Of a DNA stretch of 64,000 bases, positions 1 through 9,171 are shown one piece after another. The translations under genes and the position numbers were made by a program. The stretch lies in NCBI GenBank assembly GCA_045588655.1, contig JAZNEP010000042.1, forward strand, positions 49,401 through 113,400, read 5' to 3'. Every line of letters starts with the position of its first letter. The stretch's first letter is position 1. Origin of the DNA: SVFI01 sp045588655 (GTDB lineage: Bacteria; Bacillota; Clostridia; Lachnospirales; Lachnospiraceae). The notes beneath the pieces were generated by a model. It saw nothing but the letters and a program-made list of their open reading frames with translations, did no database searches and was not told the DNA's origin.

Positions 1-1
1 A

Positions 2-1129
2 GCAGGTAGAGAAAACGTGGATCAAAAAGGACCGGATGCAGAAGTAATCGGTGGGACAATGGAAAGATTACTGATAGAAATTGAGAGCAGTATTCAAAAT
101 GATATCAAAATTCGTAAGGAAGTAGTTTTTCTGCCGTATAAAGCATCTATGTGGGATTCACTTGAAAGTGTTTGGATGGCAGCAGACGCTGATCCGGAAT
201 GCGATGCTTATGTGGTGCCAATACCATATTTTGACAAAAATCCGGACGGAACCGCAAAGGAGATGCATTACGAAGGGGATTTGTATCCGGATTATGTGCC
301 TGTAACAGATTATAATGCCTATGATATCGCATCGCGCAGACCGGATATGATTTATATCCATAATCCGTATGATGAAGCGAACTTTGTGACGAGTGTACAT
401 CCGATGTTTTATTCAAAGCGCTTAAAAGAACTGACAGACTGTCTTGTATATATACCGTATTTTGTTTTGGCAGAGATAAATTCAAACGATAAACTAGCAG
501 TGAAAAGTATAGAGCATTTTGTAACAGTTCCGGGTGTGCTTCATGCACATAAGGTAATTGTCCAGTCAGAGGACATGCGACAAGTTTACATTGATGTCAT
601 GACAAAATTTGCAGGGGAAGAGACGAGATATTACTGGGAGAATAAAATACTCGGTATTGGTTCTCCTAAATATGATAAGATACACAACACAAGAAAAGAA
701 AATATCAAAGTACCGCCAGAGTGGCTTAGGATAATAGAGAAACCGGACGGACAGTGGAAGAAGATTATTTTCTATAACACCAGTGTGAGTGCATTGCTGG
801 AACACAGTGAAAAGATGCTGGATAAAATGAGAGATGTTTTTGAATTGTTTAAGGAAAATAAGGATGAAGTAGCACTTCTCTGGCGACCGCATCCGCTCAT
901 CAAAGCGACGATTGAATCCATGCGCCCGCAGTTGTGGGAAGAGTACCGCAAACTTGTGGAAGAATATAAGGCAGAAGGTTGGGGAATCTATGATGATACC
1001 CCGGATATGGATCGTGCGATTGCATTGTGTGATGGGTATTATGGAGATCCGAGCAGCGCTGTGCAGCTGTGCAAAGAGGAGAAGAAGCCGGTGCTGTTGC
1101 AGGGGGGGGACGAATGGGTATATAGGTAA
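2..1129 (+). CDS. CDP-glycerol glycerophosphotransferase-like protein, 5' end missing
   Basis: The frame is open to the left edge of the window. A GTG at 17 has no convincing ribosome site, so the gene very probably starts upstream. The visible 370 residues resemble the glycerophosphotransferase fold of TagF-type teichoic acid enzymes: a central RPHPLI motif (about residue 292) and a late DGYYGDPSSAVQL segment that corresponds to the family's DYSS motif. The protein would move a glycerol-phosphate or similar unit from a CDP donor onto a cell-surface glycan at the inner face of the membrane. The reading frame ends just after a run of eight G residues; deleting one G would replace the last few residues with a longer C-terminus ending at 1217. 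Family assignment is from motifs only; the exact substrate is unknown. Confidence 0.65.
   Translation, partial: AGRENVDQKGPDAEVIGGTMERLLIEIESSIQNDIKIRKEVVFLPYKASMWDSLESVWMAADADPECDAYVVPIPYFDKNPDGTAKEMHYEGDLYPDYVPVTDYNAYDIASRRPDMIYIHNPYDEANFVTSVHPMFYSKRLKELTDCLVYIPYFVLAEINSNDKLAVKSIEHFVTVPGVLHAHKVIVQSEDMRQVYIDVMTKFAGEETRYYWENKILGIGSPKYDKIHNTRKENIKVPPEWLRIIEKPDGQWKKIIFYNTSVSALLEHSEKMLDKMRDVFELFKENKDEVALLWRPHPLIKATIESMRPQLWEEYRKLVEEYKAEGWGIYDDTPDMDRAIALCDGYYGDPSSAVQLCKEEKKPVLLQGGDEWVYR
1102..1109 (+). repeat. G8 homopolymer near the end of the glycerophosphotransferase-like gene
   Basis: Eight consecutive G residues lie 20 bases before the stop at 1129. With one G fewer the frame runs on for about 35 codons to the TAG at 1217. 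Such tracts are slippage-prone and are used as phase-variation switches in some surface-glycan genes; they are also frequent sites of sequencing error. Which applies here cannot be told from one sequence. Confidence 0.6.
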
Positions 1130-1667
1130 ATGCATGGATTTAGCAATCTATGATGCGCAAGTTATAGCTCACGATGTATATGAGATGATTCTGGATTTGC
1201 ATCTGGAGAGAGATTAGAATTTGTTGCTTTAGGGTTAAGGAGAGAGGAATAAACATCAAAAGTAGCAAGAGAAGCAGCGAGCCTGTATTTAAGGTGTATT
1301 GTATAGGGTTGTTTTCAATTTTGGAATCTAGTAATCCTAAGGGAAATGAACGCAGGGATTGGTATAGGATGTCAAATGCAGATAGTGGAAAAAATAAAAA
1401 TTTTATTTTCATCTAAAGAAAGAGGGAGAAAGTGCCGATAAAAGAATCAAATAGTTAATTGCTATGGGCGATATGAGCGATGGCAAAATTTGTGCAAATT
1501 GCTGGTGTTTTACATTGGGCTTGACCAAAACTTGAGCAAAGTGTATAATGATATATTATAAAGGTGATGAAAAAGTGTTTATAATGTCCGGGGTTGATTT
1601 TATTCCTGTAACGGATAAAATATAGCTCGAAATCATGGGGCGGAAAGGAACAAAAGGTGATATTGAG
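1130..1667. other. intergenic region with a promoter and a possible gene remnant
   Basis: This 538-base stretch has no convincing intact gene. On the plus strand, about 70 codons stay open up to a TAA at 1414-1416, in a third frame relative to the gene before it. No start codon with a ribosome site precedes them. The run includes VYCIGLFSILE, reminiscent of short tail segments of surface-glycan transferases, so it may be a decayed gene end. A strong SigA-type promoter follows at 1521-1549. Confidence 0.45.
1521..1549 (+). promoter_or_regulatory. SigA-type promoter
   Basis: TTGACC (1521-1526) and TATAAT (1544-1549) are separated by 17 bases. This is a near-consensus vegetative promoter that would drive the membrane protein gene at 1668 with a leader of about 110 bases. 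Confidence 0.75.
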
Positions 1668-2228
1668 ATGTCTGAAAACAAAGAAGGACAGAATCAATCA
1701 ACAAATATGAAAGGGGGGCAAAAGAAAGGATTCGTAGTACTGTTGGCTGTTGCTGGAGTGATAATCGTACTACTTCTTGTGGTTGTTATTGTATTGCTTA
1801 TAAAACAAGGTAATGTTACAACGCAACAGGAAGAAAAAAGAAATGTAATAGTTACGCAAGATAATGTGGAAGAGGTTATCGAGCAGATGGCAGAGGAAGA
1901 GGTGCTTCCAGTATCTTATTATACGGTTACGATGACACCGGAATGGAGATTCTCAAGCGGTGATGCTGTGTCAGAGAATGCATATGTTGCTAATGCGATT
2001 GAAAACAGCTCAGATGTGTATTTTGACATCTTTGTGAGTGGTGATGAAGAAAATGCGATTTACAAATCCCCTATAATCCCAAGAGGCGGAGAACTTGAAC
2101 AAATTGCATTGGATCAAAAGCTTGATAAAGGGGAATATGATTGTGTTTGTATTTATCACCTTGTGGATGAAGATCAAAATACATTAAGTACGTTGCGCGT
2201 CACTTTGAAAATTATTGTTGAGAATTAA
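1668..2228 (+). CDS. small membrane-anchored protein of unknown function
   Basis: I do not recognise this 186-residue protein. It has a short polar, lysine-containing N-terminus (residues 1-20), one strong transmembrane helix of about 25 hydrophobic residues (about 21-45), and a soluble C-terminal part that would lie outside the cell, rich in acidic residues and beta-prone segments. An ATG at 1635 is in frame but has no ribosome site; the ATG at 1668 follows AAAGGTG at a good distance and is preferred. A strong promoter lies upstream. The next gene, 76 bases away, encodes a secreted Ig-fold protein and shares the direction, so the two may be co-transcribed as surface components. Confidence 0.6.
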   Translation: MSENKEGQNQSTNMKGGQKKGFVVLLAVAGVIIVLLLVVVIVLLIKQGNVTTQQEEKRNVIVTQDNVEEVIEQMAEEEVLPVSYYTVTMTPEWRFSSGDAVSENAYVANAIENSSDVYFDIFVSGDEENAIYKSPIIPRGGELEQIALDQKLDKGEYDCVCIYHLVDEDQNTLSTLRVTLKIIVEN

Positions 2229-2304
2229 AAATGGTATCAAATAGTCAACGGAATGACTTTTTAGCTTGATACAAAAACAAATCGATTTCAAGGAGGAAAA
2301 GGGT

Positions 2305-3285
2305 ATGAAATTAGGAAAGAAAATGATGGCGTTAACAATGGCAGGAGTTATGGTGCTTGGTAGTACAATGACAGTTATGGGTGAAGATGCATCAAGTGCA
2401 ACCGGTGCTGGTACAAACACAGGACACCTAGACACAGATGTGGTAGTTGCAGTGCTTCCAACAAGTGATTCGGTAGCAAATATATTTGACTTCACGATTG
2501 ACCCAGAAGATATCTTAGCTAAAGCTGACACATTTACGGATGGTTCAACTACGGCAGGTGCTAGCTTTGCAAATGATGACCTTGTTTATTTCAAACAGTT
2601 AGATAGTACTTATGCTTCAACAAGCCAGGCTGTAAAAATTGCTGCAAAGAATTATGTAGCAGCAGACATATCTGTAGAGGTTGAAGTTGCAGCGGCTGCT
2701 GAAGGTAAAACGACAATTCCACTGGTGGCTGATGAAACAGCGTTGAATGCAGCTACATCACCAGCGCTTCTCTTAAATCTTACAGTTGGAACAAAGACTG
2801 GCGCTATTACAAGCGATGGGGTTAAAGTAACGGACAAGCTTGCGGCACAGGATAGCAATTTTGAGATAAAACGCCAGAGTGACGGAAGTTATAAGGTAGA
2901 GCCGAAGTCCGCTGTGAACGATTGGTCTGGTTTGGATGTTCAACTTTCCGGTAAAGTAAAAGGAGGTACAGTTGATTCTACAATTGCTGCGCCTAACCTT
3001 ACATTAACATGGACAGTAGCAAAACATGTTGATGCCTATGTATCTTCAACGACGCTTTCTGTTGGTGGCGAGTCTGTCACATTAAGTCTTCCAGATGAGG
3101 TTACTATTTCAAGTGTTATATTAAACAAGGGAGATGGATCTACAGTAACACTTGCAGCTGGAAATACGTATACTCTTAGCGGTACCACATTAGCTATTAA
3201 AGAGGCAATTGTTTCTTCATATTCTGGAGCAACAATTACAATTACATACTCTGATAATCATGTTGATACGTTGACAATTAACTAG
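2305..3285 (+). CDS. secreted surface protein with C-terminal X2-like Ig-fold domain
   Basis: The 326-residue product begins with a clear Sec signal peptide (two lysines near the start, a hydrophobic stretch, likely cut near VMGEDAS at residues 24-30). The middle is rich in Ala, Thr, Ser, Asp and Val, as in WxL-type or fibre-forming surface proteins, but I see no LPXTG signal or WxL motif. The last 85 residues or so look like an X2-type immunoglobulin-fold domain (alternating strands, NKGDGSTVTLAAGNTYTLSG). AAGGAGG at 2291-2297 supports the ATG at 2305 over the ORF's upstream alternatives. A strong terminator follows at 3321. Function is not known; an extracellular structural or adhesive role is inferred. 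Confidence 0.6.
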   Translation: MKLGKKMMALTMAGVMVLGSTMTVMGEDASSATGAGTNTGHLDTDVVVAVLPTSDSVANIFDFTIDPEDILAKADTFTDGSTTAGASFANDDLVYFKQLDSTYASTSQAVKIAAKNYVAADISVEVEVAAAAEGKTTIPLVADETALNAATSPALLLNLTVGTKTGAITSDGVKVTDKLAAQDSNFEIKRQSDGSYKVEPKSAVNDWSGLDVQLSGKVKGGTVDSTIAAPNLTLTWTVAKHVDAYVSSTTLSVGGESVTLSLPDEVTISSVILNKGDGSTVTLAAGNTYTLSGTTLAIKEAIVSSYSGATITITYSDNHVDTLTIN

Positions 3286-3320
3286 TGGTTGTTGTTGAGG
3301 CATAAAGTTCGAATGAAGGA

Positions 3321-3347
3321 GAGGTTGCTTTCGAGCAACCTCTTTTT
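3321..3347 (+). terminator. rho-independent terminator
   Basis: A perfect 9-base-pair stem (GAGGTTGCT / AGCAACCTC) with a TTCG tetraloop is followed by TTTTT. It ends transcription after the secreted protein gene and shows that the next gene starts after it. Confidence 0.9.
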
Positions 3348-3378
3348 ATATGAAAGTGTAGGGGAGGTAGTTGTAAAA

Positions 3379-4521
3379 ATGAAAAATGTATGGAAGGAAA
3401 ATTTTTGGGTCTTTATGATAGGGATGCATCAATATAAAGGAGAGATTTATGGCATTCAATATGACCAAAATGAAATTATGAAGTTGGATTCGGATGGAAA
3501 AGGAGTTCGGTTTATTGGCCATGTTCCTTTGGAATCGGAAGATGTTCTAAAAATGTATCACAAGGTTTTAGTAAGAGATAAACGAGCGTATTATATACCT
3601 TTTAGGCAAACTAAGATTTGTATATATGATTTTGTGACAAATAAATATGAGTTTATTCCGTTGAAACTGAAAGAAAACAAGATATGTGGGGATGTTGGTT
3701 TGTTTTGTGAAGCTGTATTTTGGAAAGAATATCTGGTTTTGATACCTTTTGCTTATCGTGAAGTTGTGTTTGTTCATCTGCAGACAGGCGAGCAGATGAC
3801 AGTAGATATCGAATGCGATTTTTGTAAAGAATCCGAAGTGCATCTGTTTTGGACATACACATATAAGGATGACAATACACTTATTTTGCCATCCTTAAGT
3901 TCAAATAAAATAATGGAATTTGATATGGAGAAAAAAAAGTATCGTATAGTGCGGCTCGGCAATTCTAGTGATAAATGGGGGGCGATTGTTGGATATAAGG
4001 GGCGAAATTTTTTGTTTTTAAAGAATCGTCTTGGAATGTTGGAATTGAAAAAAGATTTTTCTGTGGAAGACACCCACTATTTTGATGATATAGAATGGGA
4101 TGAGAAAGAACGACAAACTTTTTTTGATCCAGAGTCCATGGCCTTGTGTGGAGATGTTCTATACTGTTTTCCAGCGAAATGGAATCATGCAGTAAAGATA
4201 GAAATAAACAATAGAAAGGCAAATATTTTGAAATGTTTTGAACCGTATAGTAATGCGGAAGAATTAGATATAGATATCAGCGTAATTGATGGTAGTGCCA
4301 GAGATGGAAAATATATATATTTGAATTATCAGTTGAATAAGATTTTGCGATTTGATTTGGAGACTGAGGAGATAAAAGAGTATGAGCGAAAAGTGTATGA
4401 TCCGGACAGAACCCGGTTTCGCGAATTTATTGAGAGGGTAGGAAGAGGAGATAGAGAGAAAAAGGTGCCGCAATTTAAGAATGTCGGAGAAAAGATATAT
4501 GGAGGAATCGTTATCGATTAA
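3379..4521 (+). CDS. beta-propeller-like protein of unknown function
   Basis: The 380-residue product contains repeated units of the type IYGIQYDQNEIMKLD, ILRFDLETEEIKEYE and IMEFDMEKKKYRIVRLG, which is the pattern of a small beta-propeller (sensor or scaffold) rather than an enzyme with visible catalytic motifs. There is no signal peptide, so it is probably cytoplasmic. The start is the ATG at 3379, after GGGGAGGTAG; the frame is open further upstream but crosses a terminator. The next gene (GT32-type transferase) begins 15 bases after its stop, so it probably heads the glycan operon that runs to 14.4 kb. Proteins of this sort are seen beside surface-glycan transferases in Clostridia; its role here is not known. 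Confidence 0.6.
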   Translation: MKNVWKENFWVFMIGMHQYKGEIYGIQYDQNEIMKLDSDGKGVRFIGHVPLESEDVLKMYHKVLVRDKRAYYIPFRQTKICIYDFVTNKYEFIPLKLKENKICGDVGLFCEAVFWKEYLVLIPFAYREVVFVHLQTGEQMTVDIECDFCKESEVHLFWTYTYKDDNTLILPSLSSNKIMEFDMEKKKYRIVRLGNSSDKWGAIVGYKGRNFLFLKNRLGMLELKKDFSVEDTHYFDDIEWDEKERQTFFDPESMALCGDVLYCFPAKWNHAVKIEINNRKANILKCFEPYSNAEELDIDISVIDGSARDGKYIYLNYQLNKILRFDLETEEIKEYERKVYDPDRTRFREFIERVGRGDREKKVPQFKNVGEKIYGGIVID

Positions 4522-4536
4522 TAAGAGGAATAAGGT

Positions 4537-5727
4537 ATGGTTTGTTTTGTAAATGTTAATTATGAATCGTATTTGAGCAAGTATAGAGATAAGAAAATTA
4601 TCTGCATAGGAGCAGGCGGAACTTGTCGTGATTTTATTCGTCAGCATATGGATAAGGTGGATCTTTTGGATAATATTGTTTACCTACTGGACAACAATAA
4701 GGGTTTACAAGGTTCTTGTCTGCAGGTGGGAAAGAGGATACTTGAGATTGCTTATCTTCCAGATTTTGATGAGTGTGTCGAAGAGGATATGTACATTATA
4801 TTTCTGCTTTTGAAGGATGCTTTTGTGTGTCAGGTTTTGGAGCAATTGGATAAAATGACTTGTTTTGATGGGCTGGATTGTATATATGGGCTTGGCACAT
4901 TTCAGTGGGGATATACTTTTTTTCCGCAACCGAGAAATCCGCACGGGATTGTTTTGGAGAATCGGGGAAAAGACCGAATTCCTTCTATTTTACACTATTG
5001 CTGGTTTGGACCCAAAGAAATCCCCAAGAAAGATCAGGTGTGTATTGAGAGTTGGAGTAGAGTACAGCCTGATTTTACGATTATGCGTTGGGATGAGAGT
5101 ACGTATGATATATCGAAGACGCCGAAGTATGTAAGAGAGGCTTATGCAGAGGGAAAATATGCATTCGTTTCGGATTATGTTAGATTGGATGTGGTGTATC
5201 GCTATGGTGGATTTTATTTGGATGTAGATGTAGAACTGTTGAAAGATCTAAATGATTTCAGAAGTTTTCGAATGGTATTTGCATATATGGAATATGGAGA
5301 AATAAATACTGGACTTGGTTTTGCAGGCGAGGCGGGCTGTGTGGAATTAAAAGAGATGATGGATATGTATGAGAGAATACCGTTTTGCATGGCAGATGGT
5401 TCCTATAATTTGACGCCGTGCCCGCGTTATACCAATGACTATTTCAGGAGAAGGGGAATATATCCTGACAATTATTTGGAAGTGGTGGATGATATGCTTT
5501 TTCTTCCGAGTGATTATCTGTGTCCTATGAATGCAGTGCTTTGTGAGGATGGAAGTTATCAGCTGGCACAGTTGGCCTTGACAGATAATTCCAGAGCGGT
5601 TCACTGGTGTGATAACAGCTGGAAGGATACTATGGATAGAGATATTTTTGAAAAAGAAAAGAAACTTAGAGAGGAAGTTAATCAAAGATTATTACATGAC
5701 TGGAAACGAAAAGAAAGGATTGGGTAG
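4537..5727 (+). CDS. GT32-type glycosyltransferase with N-terminal Rossmann-like domain
   Basis: Residues 1-115 form a small nucleotide-binding-like domain (KIICIGAGGTCRDFI, then YLLDNN). The rest is a glycosyltransferase with the sugar-binding DXD region of the GT32/Gly_transf_sug family: RIPSILHYCWFGPKEIP, FVSDYVRLDVVYRYGG and FYLDVDVELL, where DVD coordinates the metal and sugar nucleotide. It would add a hexose to a lipid-linked glycan in the cytoplasm. The ATG at 4537 follows GAGGAATAAGG. The next gene's start overlaps its end, so translation may be coupled. The N-terminal domain recurs in four other proteins of this operon, which is unusual. Confidence 0.75.
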   Translation: MVCFVNVNYESYLSKYRDKKIICIGAGGTCRDFIRQHMDKVDLLDNIVYLLDNNKGLQGSCLQVGKRILEIAYLPDFDECVEEDMYIIFLLLKDAFVCQVLEQLDKMTCFDGLDCIYGLGTFQWGYTFFPQPRNPHGIVLENRGKDRIPSILHYCWFGPKEIPKKDQVCIESWSRVQPDFTIMRWDESTYDISKTPKYVREAYAEGKYAFVSDYVRLDVVYRYGGFYLDVDVELLKDLNDFRSFRMVFAYMEYGEINTGLGFAGEAGCVELKEMMDMYERIPFCMADGSYNLTPCPRYTNDYFRRRGIYPDNYLEVVDDMLFLPSDYLCPMNAVLCEDGSYQLAQLALTDNSRAVHWCDNSWKDTMDRDIFEKEKKLREEVNQRLLHDWKRKERIG

Positions 5728-5728
5728 G

Positions 5729-8311
5729 ATGAAACGTGTCGGAATATTGAGCTTATATTATAAAACATATAATTTTGGAGCCCAGCTTCAGTCGTATGCG
5801 TTGCAGAAAGCCATAGAAAACATGGGGTATGAATGCGAACAGATTCGTTTTAAATGGAGCAAAGTTGAGGCATTGCAGTCTTATGAATATGCATCGGTAG
5901 ACCATGAGAAGTTTCGTGAGTTTTCAGTAGGAATTCCACATACGATAAAGTTGTATGATGCGGACACGATTTATGAGTGTCTAGATAGCTATGATATTTT
6001 TGTCACAGGGAGCGATCAGATTTGGGGTGTTGAAAAGAGTATGCCGATTTTTAAACTTCCGGTGATGTCGCTTGGATTTGTACCGGAGAATAAAACGAAA
6101 ATTGCGTATGCTGCCAGTATGGGGTCATCGGTTTCGAATGGAAAAATTGAAGAAGTACTCGAAGCAACACTTCCTAAACTAGATGCAATTTCTGCAAGAG
6201 AGATATCAGCAATTCCTTTTTTGGAGAAGCTGTCGGGGAAAAAGGTAGAGAATGTACTTGATCCGGTTATGCTACTTGGAAAAGAAGTATGGAATGATTT
6301 GGCAGAGGGACAAGAAAGAAGTCCGTATCTGTTTTATTATACAGTGGGAGCCAATGCGGAATTAGATAAATTGGTAGAAGGAGTGGCGAAAAAAAAGAAG
6401 CTGCAGGTAATCCGTAGCGGTTATATTCAAGGAGAAAGTATCGGACCAAAAGAATTTGTGAAGTTGATTCGCGATGCGGCTTATGTAGTTTCAGATTCAT
6501 TCCATGCAACCGTTTTTGCTATTCTATTTGAAAAGCAGTTCGTGACACTTCCAATTGACAGGGTGCCTACGAAGAGAAGTAGAAATGCCAGATTAGTGGA
6601 TCTTCTTGAAGTGTTTAACTTACGGGGGCGTTACGTGGATTATGATGGGGAGCAGGCAAAATGCAATGAAAAGGTATTACAGATATTGGATGTATCTGTG
6701 GATTATGTCGCAGTTGGTAATATGCTTCGGAAGATGAGAGAGAAGTCCTTGAAGTTTTTGTCCTGCAATCTTGCAATAGAGAAAAATGATTGTATTTATG
6801 TAAAGAAAACTTCGGAATGTTCCGGCTGTGGTGTATGTATGCTGAGTTGTCCTGTGGGATGTATATCGATGGAAGAGGATGAGTTTGGATTCGTATTTCC
6901 GCGCATTAATAAACAAAAATGTATAAAATGCGGAAAATGTCAAAGAGTGTGTGAGGAAAAATTGCCGAGAGAAGCATATAATCAAAAGTTTCTGGCACTC
7001 TCTTCAAAGGACGAAGAAGTACGAAATGCGGGATCGTCCGGAGGGGCATTTTATGAATTGGCAAAATACATTTTGGAAGAAAATGGGCTCGTTGTAGCTT
7101 GCAAGTATGATGAAAACTTTCGTGTTGTTCATGATTTCTGTGAAAAAGAAAGCCATCTGGATGTTTTTTGTAGAAGCAAATATGTACAGAGTAATGCATA
7201 TATCTGCTTTCCGAAAATAAAGGAAGAACTGGGAACAGAAAGGAAAGTTTTGTTTGTAGGAACGCCTTGTCAGACGAGGGGGCTTACCGCATACTTGGGA
7301 GAAGTGCCGGATAACTTATACAGAGTGGATCTTGTGTGCGGTGGTGTGACAGCGCCCGCGCATTGGGAAAAATATTTGGAGGAAATTACATCCACAGAGT
7401 CGGTGCAAGACGTTACCATGCGCCATAAATATAGCGAATATTTAAAGCCAGAAGGGTATCCTGCGTTTGCCATGAAGGTGACTTACAGTGAAACGGAAGT
7501 GATAGCGACCGGAGAAGAAGATCTGTTTTTAAATAGTCGTTTGAGTTATTACAGAGACGGATGTTACCAGTGTAAATATAAAGGAGTAGAGAGGGATAGT
7601 GATATCACTATCGGAGATTTTTGCGGCATGAAGGAGCTGGCACCGGATATTTATGATGGCAAGGGGACTACGCTTGCGCTTGTGCATACGACAAAAGGAG
7701 AAAAATTGCTAAATGCTTGTGCCCGAAACTTAAAGCAGGTGCATTTGGACGATTTGACGAACGAACAGATTTTGAATCGCAATGTGATGATTTCTGAGCA
7801 GATGAAGCGGAAAGCACAGCAGGAATACATGAGGGCTATTTTTGCTGATGCAAAAATAGGTCGTTTATATTATGAAAACAAATGGGTGGATGAGTTTGTT
7901 TATCGTGAAAATGTACAGCAGGATTTTTATCGGGAAATTGTCCGAGGAGAAATGCAGAGAAAGTTGATGAAGTTTCAATTTTGCAATTTATGGATTGATG
8001 ATTTTTGGGATGAAGATACAGAATTGCTGATATACGGTGCGGGAAAACTCGGAAGAGGTCTTTTAAACTGTATGAAAAAAAGTCCAAAAGGATTTATTGA
8101 TGGAAATTATGCAATGACCAATTGTTGTGGTATACCGGTATATCATATGGGGGAAGAGGTATTGAGAGAATGTTTTAATAATGGGAAAAAATACATAGTT
8201 ATCATAACTCCTATTTGGGATTTTGACATAATAGCCGATATATTAAAGAGAGACTATCCAAAAATGGAGGTTGTGTCGCTAAAGGAGTTGGTGGGAGATT
8301 TATGGATCTAA
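5729..8311 (+). CDS. polysaccharide pyruvyltransferase / FrhB-type ferredoxin-flavin fusion protein
   Basis: This 860-residue protein joins three units. Residues 1 to about 300 match polysaccharide pyruvyltransferases of the CsaB/WcaK type (YNFGAQLQSYALQ, VTGSDQIW, SDSFHATVFAILF). Residues about 365-405 carry two 4Fe-4S motifs (CSGCGVCMLSC and CIKCGKCQRVC). Then comes an FrhB/coenzyme F420 hydrogenase beta-like region (GSSGGAFYELA, VGTPCQTRGL, YQCKYK, ITIGDFCG). The last 95 residues form a Rossmann-like domain (LLIYGAGKLGRG). The ATG at 5729 is chosen because it fits the family's N-terminus; an in-frame ATG lies at 5696. It probably modifies a glycan by a pyruvyl transfer or a linked redox step; the true reaction is not known. 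Confidence 0.75.
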   Translation: MKRVGILSLYYKTYNFGAQLQSYALQKAIENMGYECEQIRFKWSKVEALQSYEYASVDHEKFREFSVGIPHTIKLYDADTIYECLDSYDIFVTGSDQIWGVEKSMPIFKLPVMSLGFVPENKTKIAYAASMGSSVSNGKIEEVLEATLPKLDAISAREISAIPFLEKLSGKKVENVLDPVMLLGKEVWNDLAEGQERSPYLFYYTVGANAELDKLVEGVAKKKKLQVIRSGYIQGESIGPKEFVKLIRDAAYVVSDSFHATVFAILFEKQFVTLPIDRVPTKRSRNARLVDLLEVFNLRGRYVDYDGEQAKCNEKVLQILDVSVDYVAVGNMLRKMREKSLKFLSCNLAIEKNDCIYVKKTSECSGCGVCMLSCPVGCISMEEDEFGFVFPRINKQKCIKCGKCQRVCEEKLPREAYNQKFLALSSKDEEVRNAGSSGGAFYELAKYILEENGLVVACKYDENFRVVHDFCEKESHLDVFCRSKYVQSNAYICFPKIKEELGTERKVLFVGTPCQTRGLTAYLGEVPDNLYRVDLVCGGVTAPAHWEKYLEEITSTESVQDVTMRHKYSEYLKPEGYPAFAMKVTYSETEVIATGEEDLFLNSRLSYYRDGCYQCKYKGVERDSDITIGDFCGMKELAPDIYDGKGTTLALVHTTKGEKLLNACARNLKQVHLDDLTNEQILNRNVMISEQMKRKAQQEYMRAIFADAKIGRLYYENKWVDEFVYRENVQQDFYREIVRGEMQRKLMKFQFCNLWIDDFWDEDTELLIYGAGKLGRGLLNCMKKSPKGFIDGNYAMTNCCGIPVYHMGEEVLRECFNNGKKYIVIITPIWDFDIIADILKRDYPKMEVVSLKELVGDLWI

Positions 8312-9171
8312 TTGAACGTATAGATTGCAAAAAGCGTCCTCTGGTGAGTGTGATTACTGCCTGTTATAATGAGGAAAAATATATCGGGCAGCTGTTGGAT
8401 TCGGTACTTGCGCAGACGTATCCCTGTATAGAAATGATTTGCGTAGATGACGGATCGACAGATGAAACGGCTAGGATTATCCAAAGCTATATAAGTAGAT
8501 TTCAAGAAGGTGGGAAAATACTGCAATATCATTATCAGGAAAATAGAGGACAAGCGGCTGCAACTAATTATGGACTAAAACTTGTTACGGGAGAGTACTT
8601 GTGCTGGATAGATGGAGATGACCGCATGAGCGAAGTCTGTGTGGAAAAGAAAGTGGAATTTTTAGAAACTCACAGAGAGTTCGGGATTGTTACAAGTGAT
8701 TTTTATATGTGGTACGAGAATCGAATTCCGACTCTAGAAAGAAGAGCCAAGATTTATGGGAAGATAAATCTTCAGAAGCATCAATTTTATCCGGCGCTGA
8801 TTGGTGAGTGTATCATTGAAAATCTTGCACACATGATTCGAATGGAAAACTTGAAAGAGGTCAATCCGAAACTGGAGATCGCAGAGTGCAGAGAGGGACA
8901 GAATTATCAATTGCTGCTTCCTGTATTGTATCATTGCAAACGGGGATTTATCGATGAGCCACTGGCATATTACCGAATTCATGACGATTCGCATTGTCAT
9001 AGAAAGCGAACGCAAGAAGAGCAAAAAGAGAGATACGATACGCTTTTGCTTATGTTAGAGGAAATTCTTCTTGGGTTAAAGATTCCGGAGGAGGAAGTGT
9101 TAAGATATATCAAGATGTCTACATTTTATAAGGAGAAAGAGAGGTTTTTGGAATATGGCAGAATTGTTTAG
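8302..9171 (+). CDS. family 2 glycosyltransferase
   Basis: A 289-residue GT-A glycosyltransferase. It shows SVITACYNEEKYIGQLLDS near residue 14, VDDGSTDET (nucleotide-binding Asp pair) and CWIDGDDRM, which holds the DXD-like metal motif. Family 2 enzymes move a sugar from a UDP or similar donor in the cytoplasm. The ATG overlaps the end of the pyruvyltransferase fusion gene by 10 bases, and its own end overlaps the radical SAM gene by 17 bases, so the three are surely one operon. The acceptor cannot be predicted. Confidence 0.85.
   Translation: MDLIERIDCKKRPLVSVITACYNEEKYIGQLLDSVLAQTYPCIEMICVDDGSTDETARIIQSYISRFQEGGKILQYHYQENRGQAAATNYGLKLVTGEYLCWIDGDDRMSEVCVEKKVEFLETHREFGIVTSDFYMWYENRIPTLERRAKIYGKINLQKHQFYPALIGECIIENLAHMIRMENLKEVNPKLEIAECREGQNYQLLLPVLYHCKRGFIDEPLAYYRIHDDSHCHRKRTQEEQKERYDTLLLMLEEILLGLKIPEEEVLRYIKMSTFYKEKERFLEYGRIV

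Noticed and set aside
1140..1412. Minus-strand open frame rich in Leu and Phe
   Set aside because: No ribosome site, composition typical of an AT-rich shadow and no recognisable protein.
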